Shown here: positions 1 through 6,337 of the stretch, piece after piece
How positions within the stretch are numbered: position 1 is the first letter of the stretch
Layout of the letters: each line of letters begins with the position of its first letter
Assembly: GCA_051003795.1 (NCBI GenBank)
Contig: JBPCKZ010000003.1
Span: 1 to 8,681 of the forward strand
Direction of reading: 5' to 3'
DNA from: JALYXS01 sp051003795
GTDB taxonomy: Bacteria; Acidobacteriota; Terriglobia; Bryobacterales; Bryobacteraceae
Length of the DNA stretch: 8,681 bases
Program-made: the position numbers and the translations under genes
The notes under the pieces: model-generated
Database searches by the model: none
What the model was told of the DNA's origin: nothing
What the model saw: the letters and a program-made list of their open reading frames with translations, nothing else

Positions 1-686
1 ATCCGCAGCTCCCGCTCGAGCGGAACCAGCCCGCCCGAAGGCGCGTCGAGAGAAAACCGCAAGAGTGCCGCGAGCCGCTCCACCAACCTTTCCGCGCCGC
101 CCGGATCTTCGCGGATCAATGCAGAAATCGAGTTGAGCGTATTGAACAGAAAGTGCGGATGGATACGCGATTCGAGCGAAGCTAACCGCGCCTGTGTCGC
201 GAGCTGCAGCGCGCGTTCCCGTTCCAACTCGCGCGTTCGCAAATCTAAACTGGTTTGCTCCAGTTGCATGCGGAGACCTTCATATGCCATGAAGCCCCCG
301 CCGAAGAATAGCGTGACGACCGCCGCTATCTTCATGGAGTTTTCGAAATAAGGCCAAAACTCTTGAGGCGTAACCCGTTGAACGGCAAGCAAGATCAATA
401 ACGCCGCGAGCGAGCCAACTACCGCGAACGTCATCAGCAGGGCGCCCCGCGCGACCCAGTTCCAGGGAGCGCGGAGGCGCTCGGTAAGCGGCCACGTGCG
501 CGGCAACGTAAAGAACGCCATCCCGCCGATCAGGTTCGAAAACAGCAGCGATTCCAGGTAATTCCCGGCGAGGCTCCACACCGTGACCCGGCGCGCGAAC
601 GTCAGGTAAAAGACGGTCGGGATCACCGCGATAAGCGCGTTGCCGATCAGCGCGCGCCGCAGTTGGCACTTTAGGCGTGGATTCAT
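1..686 (-). CDS. LytS/YehU-type membrane sensor histidine kinase, C-terminus beyond the left edge
   Basis: Sensor kinase of the His_kinase (LytS/YehU, PF06580-type) family, which usually signals to LytTR response regulators. The visible 228 residues show four hydrophobic segments (about residues 12-30, 38-60, 80-102 and 118-136). A charged, probably coiled-coil stretch (137-174) follows, rich in E/R/L/Q. Next comes the family's phosphoacceptor motif HPHFLFNTLN, where H178 (the second His) is the expected phosphorylation site, and then the helix with ERLVERLAALLRFSL. The HATPase domain (N and G boxes) is missing only because the window ends. The start ATG lies 13 nt after the stop of the TPR/CxxCH gene, with a weak GGCGG in front, so the two are probably co-transcribed. 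There is no recognisable extracellular sensor domain, so the signal is probably sensed in or near the membrane (inference). Family assignment is confident; its partner regulator is not visible next to it. Confidence 0.9.
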   Translation of the reverse strand, partial: MNPRLKCQLRRALIGNALIAVIPTVFYLTFARRVTVWSLAGNYLESLLFSNLIGGMAFFTLPRTWPLTERLRAPWNWVARGALLMTFAVVGSLAALLILLAVQRVTPQEFWPYFENSMKIAAVVTLFFGGGFMAYEGLRMQLEQTSLDLRTRELERERALQLATQARLASLESRIHPHFLFNTLNSISALIREDPGGAERLVERLAALLRFSLDAPSGGLVPLERELR

Positions 687-699
687 TTGCCGCCGGTGC

Positions 700-1404
700 T
701 TATTGTACGAGGGCCGGCTTGTTGGCCGACGCCGGCGTATGGCATCCGGAGCACGCCGCCTGCGATGCCGGCAGCGATTTGGTTTCAAGCCACACGGCGG
801 CTTTCTTCGCATACACGGTTCCCGCCAGATCGGTCTGGGCCCGCGTGAACAGGGTGCGCGCCTTCTCCTCCTGGCCCAAGCGCGAGTAGCCGTCGGCGAG
901 GAAAATCAAGAGTTCCCCGCGCGGGTGCGTGCCCAATGTGTCGAAGTACGCGGTCTGCATGTCGAGAATATGTTGAAAATCCGCGACGCCGCGCTCGATC
1001 AGCGGCTTCGCCATCTCCGCCGGCACGAAACGCGAGGCGGTCAATACCGTGCTGCCCCGGGGAGCCAGCACGCTCACGCTATCCGGCTCCATGGCGCCGG
1101 CGTCATCCATTTCCTTGAGTCCGCGCGTCCAGTATTCCTGGCCTTTCTCCATGTCATGCTTTTGCAAGAATTGGCCGGCCTCGAAAAACAGCCCCGCGCC
1201 GTGCCAAACCAACGCTTCGGCGTGCTTCGGGTTAGCAGCAAGGGCCTCTTCCGACGCTTTCATTCCGCGTTGCAAAGCCTCGTTATCTCCCGCGAAACCG
1301 GCGAAAAAGTCGTTTCGAACTTTCATGTCGAAACGGCCTCCCGCCAGCAACCCCGCGACCGCCAAACCACCGCCGATCAGAAACCTTGTCACCTTCGTTG
1401 CCAT
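700..1404 (-). CDS. TPR-like membrane-anchored or exported protein with a single C-terminal CxxCH haem c motif
   Basis: 234-residue protein. An N-terminal hydrophobic segment (about residues 7-22, with KVTR before it) looks like an uncleaved anchor or signal, so the rest probably lies outside the cytoplasm. The middle is helical and TPR-like: residues 43-78 contain ALAANPKHAEALVWHGAG, and 164-190 contain LADGYSRLGQEEKARTLFTRA, which is a good TPR match. The C-terminus carries CSGCH (C218, C221, H222), the canonical covalent haem c attachment motif, 12 residues before the end. If haem is bound it must be attached in the periplasm, which fits the N-terminal anchor. The start is supported by a strong GAGGAGA ribosome-binding site about 7 nt upstream. 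The stop is 13 nt ahead of the histidine-kinase gene, suggesting an operon. The specific function is unknown. It could be an assembly or redox accessory protein; a structural zinc or disulfide role for the two Cys is the alternative to haem. Confidence 0.8.
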   Translation of the reverse strand: MATKVTRFLIGGGLAVAGLLAGGRFDMKVRNDFFAGFAGDNEALQRGMKASEEALAANPKHAEALVWHGAGLFFEAGQFLQKHDMEKGQEYWTRGLKEMDDAGAMEPDSVSVLAPRGSTVLTASRFVPAEMAKPLIERGVADFQHILDMQTAYFDTLGTHPRGELLIFLADGYSRLGQEEKARTLFTRAQTDLAGTVYAKKAAVWLETKSLPASQAACSGCHTPASANKPALVQ

Positions 1405-1574
1405 AAAAATCTCTCCTCGAATCGAGAATAGGGCCGGTTACGTTCGTTTCGAGCGGGCTTCGGACGAACGGTCGAAAAACCGGATGAGCCGTCGAGTTTG
1501 GCGGATAAAGTGGGAGAGGCATCCAGAATGGCTTCCGCGCGGCCTGTCGCCCATATTTATGGTAAAGTGGGTTC
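1405..1574. promoter_or_regulatory. Divergent intergenic region with dyad and direct repeat
   Basis: 170 bp separating the leftward TPR gene from the rightward vapBC pair, so it should hold promoters for both. Visible structure: nested inverted arms CCGGTT (1434-1439) with AACCGG (1478-1483), and CGTTCGT (1441-1447) with ACGAACG (1464-1470). There is also a direct repeat TAAAGTGGG at 1506-1514 and 1563-1571, the second copy ending just before the vapB start. VapBC-type operons are usually repressed by the antitoxin or the complex binding a palindrome upstream, so these are operator candidates. Function is inferred only. Confidence 0.35.
1554..1563 (+). promoter_or_regulatory. Possible -10 region of the vapBC promoter
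   Basis: An AT-rich islet in otherwise GC-rich DNA (TATTTATGGT), ending 11 nt before the vapB ATG. It offers two -10-like hexamers (TATTTA or TATGGT). No convincing -35 box is seen at 16-18 bp upstream. The weak GTGGG before the ATG is the only ribosome-binding candidate. Confidence 0.2.
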
Positions 1575-1832
1575 ATGAAGACCACGATTGAAATGCCCGA
1601 TATGCTATTCCGAAAGGCTAAGGCCGTGGCCGCCGGGCAGGGAGTCTCGCTGAAGGACTTCTTCACCGATGCCGTGCGGGAACAACTACGGCGGAAAACG
1701 GGCGGCGTTCCATCGGAAAAGCCTTGGATGGCGGCGTTCGGCGGCATGCGCGGGCTGCATCGGGAAAACAAGCGCATCGAAACGACGATAAACAAGGAGT
1801 TTGGGCGGATCGATGAGGAAGAGTGGCGCTGA
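1575..1832 (+). CDS. vapB: VapB-type antitoxin (ribbon-helix-helix)
   Basis: 85-residue antitoxin of a type II toxin-antitoxin pair. Residues 1-40 read as a ribbon-helix-helix DNA-binding domain: a short beta strand (KTTIEMPD), then helix 1 (LFRKAKAVAAGQG) and helix 2 (SLKDFFTDAVREQLRR). Such domains dimerise and bind the operon's own promoter. Residues 48-85 form the toxin-binding tail, with the family-like pattern of a WMAAFG segment, LHRENKRIETTINKEF, and an acidic end in DEEEW. The ATG is preceded only by a weak GTGGG. The last 10 nt overlap the toxin gene, giving coupled translation so that antitoxin is always made with toxin. Expected to neutralise the PIN toxin downstream by binding it and to autorepress the promoter (family knowledge). 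Confidence 0.85.
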   Translation: MKTTIEMPDMLFRKAKAVAAGQGVSLKDFFTDAVREQLRRKTGGVPSEKPWMAAFGGMRGLHRENKRIETTINKEFGRIDEEEWR

Positions 1833-2206
1833 TCCTCGATACGAACGCCGTATCGGCGTTCGCGGATGGCGATAAAGGCCTGCTTCAAGTCATCGAAACC
1901 GAGCCCGATCTCTCCATTCCGGCCGTCGTGCTTGGCGAATACCTGTTTGGCATTTACCGGTCGCGTTTTCAAGCCAGATACGAGGAATGGTTAAACGCGA
2001 ATCTTGCCTTTTTCGATCTTCTTTCGATCGGCCCGGCTACGGCGCGTCACTACGCCGTGATTCGCCACGAGTTGAAAGCGGCGGGGCGGCCAATTCCGAG
2101 CAACGACATTTGGATCGCGGCGCTGGCAAGAGAACACGGGCTGCCTTTATTGAGCCGCGATGGCCATTTTGAGGCGGTCCGGAACCTTAGAACGGTTGGC
2201 TGGTAG
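1823..2206 (+). CDS. vapC: VapC-type PIN-domain ribonuclease toxin
   Basis: 127-residue PIN-domain toxin, a normal full length for VapC. VapC proteins are Mg2+/Mn2+-dependent endoribonucleases that cut tRNA or rRNA and stop growth when freed from antitoxin. The acidic metal-binding residues are all present: D6 in LDTNAV, E39 in VVLGEYLFG, D95 in PSNDIWIAA and D113 in LSRDGHF, so the enzyme looks intact. The start is GTG at 1823. An in-frame TGA at 1814-1816 rules out anything longer, and an ATG at 1813 is in another frame. GAGGA at 1815-1819 can serve as ribosome-binding site, inside the antitoxin coding sequence. The start overlaps the vapB end by 10 nt. It converges on coxG with 14 bp between the stops. 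Confidence 0.88.
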   Translation: MALILDTNAVSAFADGDKGLLQVIETEPDLSIPAVVLGEYLFGIYRSRFQARYEEWLNANLAFFDLLSIGPATARHYAVIRHELKAAGRPIPSNDIWIAALAREHGLPLLSRDGHFEAVRNLRTVGW

Positions 2207-2225
2207 CGAGGCGGCAACCGCTACC
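2202..2225. terminator. Possible hairpin shared by convergent vapC and coxG ends
   Basis: A perfect 7-bp inverted repeat, GGTAGCG (2202-2208) and CGCTACC (2219-2225), with a 10-nt loop. It spans both stop codons, each of which lies in one arm. A competing pairing CGGTTG (2193-2198) with CAACCG (2215-2220) also exists. Its position between two convergent genes suits a bidirectional terminator, but there is no T-tract on either side, so it is only a candidate. Confidence 0.3.
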
Positions 2226-2664
2226 GTGCGCCACTAGCCGACGCTTCGATATTTTCGAAGAACTTCTTGATGATGAATTTCGCGGAGCTGTCGATCAGGC
2301 GTTGACCCACTCCGGCGATAAGGCCGCCGACATTCACGTCGCCTTCATACGCCACATCGGTCGCGGATTCCGCCGGAATCAGAGTTAGCAAGCCTTCGCC
2401 CTTCACGAAGCCTACTTTTCCCTTTCCATCCACGCTCAATCGGAATGAGTCCGGCGGCGCTTGATCGGCGATCCGCACTTTACCGATAAACATCCCTTGC
2501 ACGCTCGAAATGGCCATCTTCAACTTCATCTCGTACTCGCCGGGCGCGGATTCCTTCAACTCATCGCATCCCGGAATGCACTTCGCCAAAACTTCCGGGT
2601 CTTGCAAGAGTGCGTAAGCGCGTTCCCGCGGCAGCGAAATCCGGTACGAGCCGGATATTTTCAA
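2221..2664 (-). CDS. coxG: CoxG-like SRPBCC (START-fold) protein of the molybdo-hydroxylase operon
   Basis: 147-residue member of the CoxG/SRPBCC family. Visible family features are the N-terminal strand ISGSYRISLPRERAYALLQDPEVLAKCIPGC, the central KMAISSVQGMFIGKVRI strand pair, and VGGLIAGVGQRLIDSSAKFIIKKFF in the long C-terminal helix. In characterised CO dehydrogenase systems CoxG associates the enzyme with the membrane and has been linked to quinone reduction. Those homologues commonly carry a C-terminal extension with a hydrophobic tail. Here the protein ends directly after the helix (ENIEASASGAR), so no membrane tail is seen. The start is TTG at 2664-2662, with AGGA 4-5 nt upstream; it overlaps the coxM stop as TTGA, indicating translational coupling. 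Last gene of the operon. Family is confident; its exact role with a form II enzyme is inferred. Confidence 0.85.
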   Translation of the reverse strand: MKISGSYRISLPRERAYALLQDPEVLAKCIPGCDELKESAPGEYEMKLKMAISSVQGMFIGKVRIADQAPPDSFRLSVDGKGKVGFVKGEGLLTLIPAESATDVAYEGDVNVGGLIAGVGQRLIDSSAKFIIKKFFENIEASASGAR

Positions 2665-3515
2665 GCGGTCCTCGACAGCGCTTCCGTCAAGGCGCGCGCC
2701 GTGAAAATGCGCGTGAGGTGGCGGCGGAAATCGGCCGACGCGAACAGATCTCCATTCGCGTCAACGCCTTCTCCGGCGACCGCGGCCGCCTTCTGAACAT
2801 CCTGCGCTGAGCCGTCCGTTCCTTCGAGCAGTTTCTCGACATTCGAGGCGCGGAAGGCTTTCCCGCCCAATCCGGTGATTCCCACCCGGACGAACGCGAC
2901 CTTGCGCGCGGTTCTTCGCACTCTCGCCGCGACGCCCACGATGGCGTAGCCCGAGGCGGGCTGCTTAAATTTCTTATAGCTGACCTCGGTCCCGGAGCTA
3001 TCGATCGGGACCACGATCTCGACCAGCAACTCGCCCGGCTCGAGCGCGGTGGTGAACGTGTCCAGAAAAAAATCGCCAATCGGAATAGTGCGTTCGTGTT
3101 TGGCGCCGGCGAGCTTCACTTTGGCTTCGAGCGCAATCAGCGCGGCGGGAAAATCGGCGGCCGGATCGGCATGCGCGGCGCTGCCGCCGAGCGTCCCGGT
3201 GTTGCGAACCTGGACGTCCCCGACGTGCTTCACCGTCTCGGTCATCAGAGGGCACTTGGAGCGCAGTAGCGGCGAGCTTTCGATCTCGTAATATGTCGTC
3301 ATCGCGCCGATATGGATCTCGCCCGCTTCTTCGCGAATGAAATTCAGCCCCGGAATGCGTCCCAGATCGACGATCCGTTCGGGCGCGGCGAGGCGCAGTT
3401 TCATCATCGGGACTAGGCTCATGCCGCCCGCGAGCGGCTTACCGCCCTGCTCTATCAGTGCCATCGCTTCATGGAGCGTTGCGGGCGCTTCGTATTCGAA
3501 GTTCCGCGGGATCAT
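2661..3515 (-). CDS. coxM: Medium, FAD-binding subunit of a xanthine dehydrogenase/CODH-family molybdo-hydroxylase (CoxM-like)
   Basis: 284-residue FAD subunit, the usual length for CoxM/CutM. It takes electrons from the [2Fe-2S] subunit and passes them to the final acceptor. FAD-contact motifs typical of the family are present: AGGMSLVPMMKLR at residues 29-41 and TLGGSAAHADPAADFPA at 108-124. The C-terminal third (about 180-284) fits the CO_deh_flav_C domain. The ATG at 3515 was chosen because its protein begins with the family-typical IPRNFEYEAPATLHEA and because it overlaps the coxL stop as ATGA. The reading frame stays open 69 codons further upstream, but that part lies inside coxL, is Arg-rich and resembles no family N-terminus. 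The 3' end overlaps coxG as TTGA. Order S-L-M fits form II clusters; form I clusters are usually M-S-L. Confidence 0.93.
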   Translation of the reverse strand: MIPRNFEYEAPATLHEAMALIEQGGKPLAGGMSLVPMMKLRLAAPERIVDLGRIPGLNFIREEAGEIHIGAMTTYYEIESSPLLRSKCPLMTETVKHVGDVQVRNTGTLGGSAAHADPAADFPAALIALEAKVKLAGAKHERTIPIGDFFLDTFTTALEPGELLVEIVVPIDSSGTEVSYKKFKQPASGYAIVGVAARVRRTARKVAFVRVGITGLGGKAFRASNVEKLLEGTDGSAQDVQKAAAVAGEGVDANGDLFASADFRRHLTRIFTARALTEALSRTA

Positions 3516-5866
3516 GCTCTTTCTCCGGCGGCGGCCACCAGCTTCCACATTTTTTCGGGCGTGAGCGGCATATCGATGTGCCGGACGCCCAAATGGCTGA
3601 GCGCATCCACCACCGAGTTCACGACGGCGGGCGAACAACCAATGGTGCCCGCTTCCCCTACGCCCTTCACCCCGAGCGGATTCACGGGCGAAGGCGTCGT
3701 CGTGTGGCTGCTCTCGATCCACGGCATCATGTACGCGCGAGGAATCGCATAATCCATCAGCTCTCCCGTGATGAGTTGCCCGTTGTCGTCATATACGGCC
3801 TGCTCGTAAAGCGCTTGCCCCAAACCTTGCGCGACCCCGCCATGAACTTGCCCGTCGACAATCATGGGATTCAAGATATTGCCGCAATCGTCCACGCAGA
3901 TGTACCGCTTGATCGAAACGGCGCCCGTGTCGCGATCCACCTCGCTCAGTACGATGTGCGCGCCGAACGGAAACGTAAAATTAGGCGGCTCCCAAAAGCG
4001 CGTCGCCACCATGCCCGGCTCGGTATCGGGCGGCAGCTTCATCGCCCGGTAAGACGCGCCGGCAATCTGCGCGAGGCTCACGCGCTTATGCGTTTTATTG
4101 CACGCGCACTCGCCGTTTTCGAACGTGACATCGTCCGATTCAAGCAGCATTTCGCCGAACTTCTTGATTTTGGCCTTGAGGTCCTGAAGCGCAAAATAAA
4201 GCGCGGTGCCCCCGATCGCGGTGCCGCGGCTCCCGAATGTTCCGATGCCGTATTGCACGATCGCGGTGTCGCCGTGGATCACCAGAACATCGTCGATATC
4301 GACCCCCAACTCGTCCGCGACAATCTGCGCGAAAGTCGTCTCCTCGCCTTGTCCATGCGGGGATGCGCCGGTCATCACCGTAACCGTTCCCGATGGCTCG
4401 ATCTTCACGGTGGCGCTTTCCCAACCGCCGGCGGGAGTAGCCGGCGATGGACCGATGGCGCAAATCTCTCCATAGGTCGAGATGCCGATGCCCACCAGCT
4501 TGCCTTCCGCCTTGGCCTTCCGCTGCTCGACGCGCGCGCCGGCGTAGTCGGCAATTTCAAGCGCTTTCCGAAGCGGAAGAGAATAGTTTCCGCTGTCGTA
4601 GCTCAAGCCCGTGGCGGTCGCATACGGAAACTCGTCGTTCCCCACGAAATTCTTGAAACGGATTTCAGATGGATCCATCTTGAGTTCCACCGCAAGCATG
4701 TCCATCATCCGCTCGATTCCGTGAGTCGCTTCGGGACGGCCCGCGCCGCGATACGCATCGGTCGGAACGCGATTCGTGAACACGCCGACAATGTCGGCCG
4801 AGACGCTCTTGAACTTGTAAAGCCCCGGCATCATCAACACCGAGAGAGTCGGGATGGCCGGCGTAAGCAGTTGATGATAAGCTCCCAGATCCTGTATTAA
4901 TTTCAGCTTGAGGCCGAGCACCGTCCCGTCGCGCTTGGCCGCAAGCTCGAAATAATCGACATGCCCGCGGCCGTGGATAGTGCACTGGAAATTTTCGCGG
5001 CGCGATTCGATCCACTTGACCGGTTTGCCGATCTTCATCGCGATGAAGCCCATCAGCGCCTCTTCGGCATAGACGTTCAGCTTGCTGCCGAAGCCGCCGC
5101 CGACCTCGGGCGTGATCACGCGCAGCTTGTTCTCCTGCAGCCCGAGCATCTGCGCCACCAGCGTGCGCATCAGGTGCGGAATTTGCGTGGAGGAATAGAT
5201 GGTCAGGGCGCGCTCGCCGCTTTTGTACTCGGCCACCACGCCGCGCGTTTCCATCGCGGTCGGAATCAAGCGCTGGCTGGTGATGCGCTGCTTGATCACG
5301 ACTTCGGCTTCGGCGAACGCCTTCGCGGTGTCGCCGCCTTCTTGGTGATAGTTGAATGCGGTGTTGTCGGGCCACTCGGGGTGCACCGCGGGCGCGCCGG
5401 CCGCGAGCGCTTTTTCGGGATCGCTGACGGCTTGCGTGGGATCGTAATCCACTTCGATAAGATCGAGCGCGTCGGCGGCAACGTAGCGGTCGTCCGCCAC
5501 CACGACCGCTACCGGATGGCCGGCGAAGTAGACGCGATCTCTCGCGAGGATCGAATGGAACGGCACGCGAAGACCGGGCAGCGACGCCCCGCATGGCACG
5601 GGGCCGACGGATTCGATATCCGCGCCCGTGAAGACGGCGGCCACGCCCGAATGGGCTTTGGCGGCTTTCGTATCGATGGACTTGATTTTGGCCGCGCCAT
5701 GCGGACTGCGCAGAATGCAGGCATAGTGCATCTCCGGCATCTTAATGTCTTCGACGTAAGTGGCCGCGCCGGTGATCAGCCGCGGATCTTCGCGTCGGCG
5801 GATGCGCTTCCCAACGAGCTTTTCGGTCTTGGTTTTCGGTTTGGCGATTGTGGTGGTGGTAGCCAT
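3512..5866 (-). CDS. coxL: Large, molybdenum-binding subunit of a form II CODH-like molybdo-hydroxylase
   Basis: 784-residue catalytic subunit of the xanthine oxidase/CO dehydrogenase family. Domains: a variable Ala/Thr/Lys-rich start (1-16), the a/b hammerhead domain (about 27-150), then the two molybdopterin-binding domains (about 160-400 and 425-770). Motifs: STQIPH with Q228 (likely the Mo-facing Gln), GGGFGSK at 256-262, GQGEET at 505-510, and GVGEAG with E738, the expected catalytic glutamate. The diagnostic loop reads AYRGAGR (371-377). Form I CO dehydrogenases have AYxCSFR there with the Cu-binding Cys; this protein has G374 in its place. It is therefore form II, and its substrate may be CO or, more likely, another small aldehyde or heterocycle (family knowledge plus inference). 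ATG at 5866 has AGGA just upstream and lies 3 nt after the coxS stop; the 3' end overlaps coxM by ATGA. No frameshift is seen. Confidence 0.95.
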   Translation of the reverse strand: MATTTTIAKPKTKTEKLVGKRIRRREDPRLITGAATYVEDIKMPEMHYACILRSPHGAAKIKSIDTKAAKAHSGVAAVFTGADIESVGPVPCGASLPGLRVPFHSILARDRVYFAGHPVAVVVADDRYVAADALDLIEVDYDPTQAVSDPEKALAAGAPAVHPEWPDNTAFNYHQEGGDTAKAFAEAEVVIKQRITSQRLIPTAMETRGVVAEYKSGERALTIYSSTQIPHLMRTLVAQMLGLQENKLRVITPEVGGGFGSKLNVYAEEALMGFIAMKIGKPVKWIESRRENFQCTIHGRGHVDYFELAAKRDGTVLGLKLKLIQDLGAYHQLLTPAIPTLSVLMMPGLYKFKSVSADIVGVFTNRVPTDAYRGAGRPEATHGIERMMDMLAVELKMDPSEIRFKNFVGNDEFPYATATGLSYDSGNYSLPLRKALEIADYAGARVEQRKAKAEGKLVGIGISTYGEICAIGPSPATPAGGWESATVKIEPSGTVTVMTGASPHGQGEETTFAQIVADELGVDIDDVLVIHGDTAIVQYGIGTFGSRGTAIGGTALYFALQDLKAKIKKFGEMLLESDDVTFENGECACNKTHKRVSLAQIAGASYRAMKLPPDTEPGMVATRFWEPPNFTFPFGAHIVLSEVDRDTGAVSIKRYICVDDCGNILNPMIVDGQVHGGVAQGLGQALYEQAVYDDNGQLITGELMDYAIPRAYMMPWIESSHTTTPSPVNPLGVKGVGEAGTIGCSPAVVNSVVDALSHLGVRHIDMPLTPEKMWKLVAAAGERA

Positions 5867-5869
5867 TTC

Positions 5870-6337
5870 CTAAACTCCCGCCTTCGCGGCCGCGCGCACC
5901 GCATTCACGATGTGTTGATAGCCGGTGCAGCGGCACAAATTGCCTTCGATGCCGTGCCGGATTTCCTCTTCAGTGGGGTCGGGATTACGTTCCAGAAGCT
6001 GCTTGCACGCCATGATCATGCCCGGCGTGCAGAAGCCGCATTGCAAGCCGTGCTCGTTCCAGAACGCTTCCTGCATGGCGTGCAGTTTCCCGTTGGCCGA
6101 AAGACCTTCGACGGTGAGAACTTCGCGGCCATCCGCCTGGATCGCGAAAACGGTGCAGGACTTGACGGCTTTGCCATCGAGATCGACCGTGCAGGCCCCG
6201 CAAATGGAAGTTTCACAGCCCACGTGCGGCCCGGTGAAGCCGGCCATTTCGCGCAGATAGTGGATCAAAAGCATGCGCGGCTCGACATCGTGAGAGAAGT
6301 GCCTGCCATTGATCGTGAGGTTGATTTTGCGTTTCAT
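5870..6337 (-). CDS. coxS: Small, 2x[2Fe-2S] subunit of the molybdo-hydroxylase (CoxS-like)
   Basis: 155-residue iron-sulfur subunit that relays electrons from the Mo site to FAD. The plant-type ferredoxin domain holds C41, C46, C49 and C61 (within GCETSICGACTVDL and VKSCTVF). The C-terminal four-helix domain holds C100, C103, C135 and C137 (in LQCGFCTPG and NLCRCTGY). All eight ligands are present, so both clusters should form. The ATG at 6337 gives the family-typical beginning MKRKINLTINGR. The frame is open 51 codons further upstream, but that stretch is low-quality and unlike any family N-terminus. The ribosome-binding site is weak (CAGG about 9 nt upstream). First gene of the operon; coxL starts 3 nt after the TAG. 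Confidence 0.95.
   Translation of the reverse strand: MKRKINLTINGRHFSHDVEPRMLLIHYLREMAGFTGPHVGCETSICGACTVDLDGKAVKSCTVFAIQADGREVLTVEGLSANGKLHAMQEAFWNEHGLQCGFCTPGMIMACKQLLERNPDPTEEEIRHGIEGNLCRCTGYQHIVNAVRAAAKAGV

Noticed and set aside
280..669. 129-codon minus-strand frame near the left edge
   Set aside because: Overlaps the histidine kinase in another frame; the kinase frame contains HPHFLFN and clear membrane segments.
640..1431. Plus-strand frames of 263 and 180 codons opposite the TPR gene
   Set aside because: Basic, low-quality translations opposite a gene with a strong ribosome-binding site, TPR pattern and CxxCH.
1283..1972. 229-codon minus-strand frame across the vapBC promoter and genes
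   Set aside because: No family resemblance and it opposes the well-supported VapB and VapC.
3516..3722. 69-codon upstream extension of coxM
   Set aside because: Lies wholly inside coxL in another frame, Arg-rich; the ATGA overlap start at 3515 is the normal operon arrangement.
3458..4900. 480-codon plus-strand open frame opposite coxL and the start of coxM
   Set aside because: Its translation is Arg/His-rich with no family resemblance, and it mirrors the strongly supported coxL. Long antisense frames are expected in GC-rich genes.
4665..5594. 309-codon minus-strand frame inside coxL
   Set aside because: Almost entirely Arg/Ala/Gly; it is an alternate frame of coxL.
2221..6337. Annotation as a genuine aerobic CO dehydrogenase
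   Set aside because: The Cu-binding Cys motif AYxCSFR is replaced by AYRGAGR, so CO oxidation cannot be claimed from sequence.
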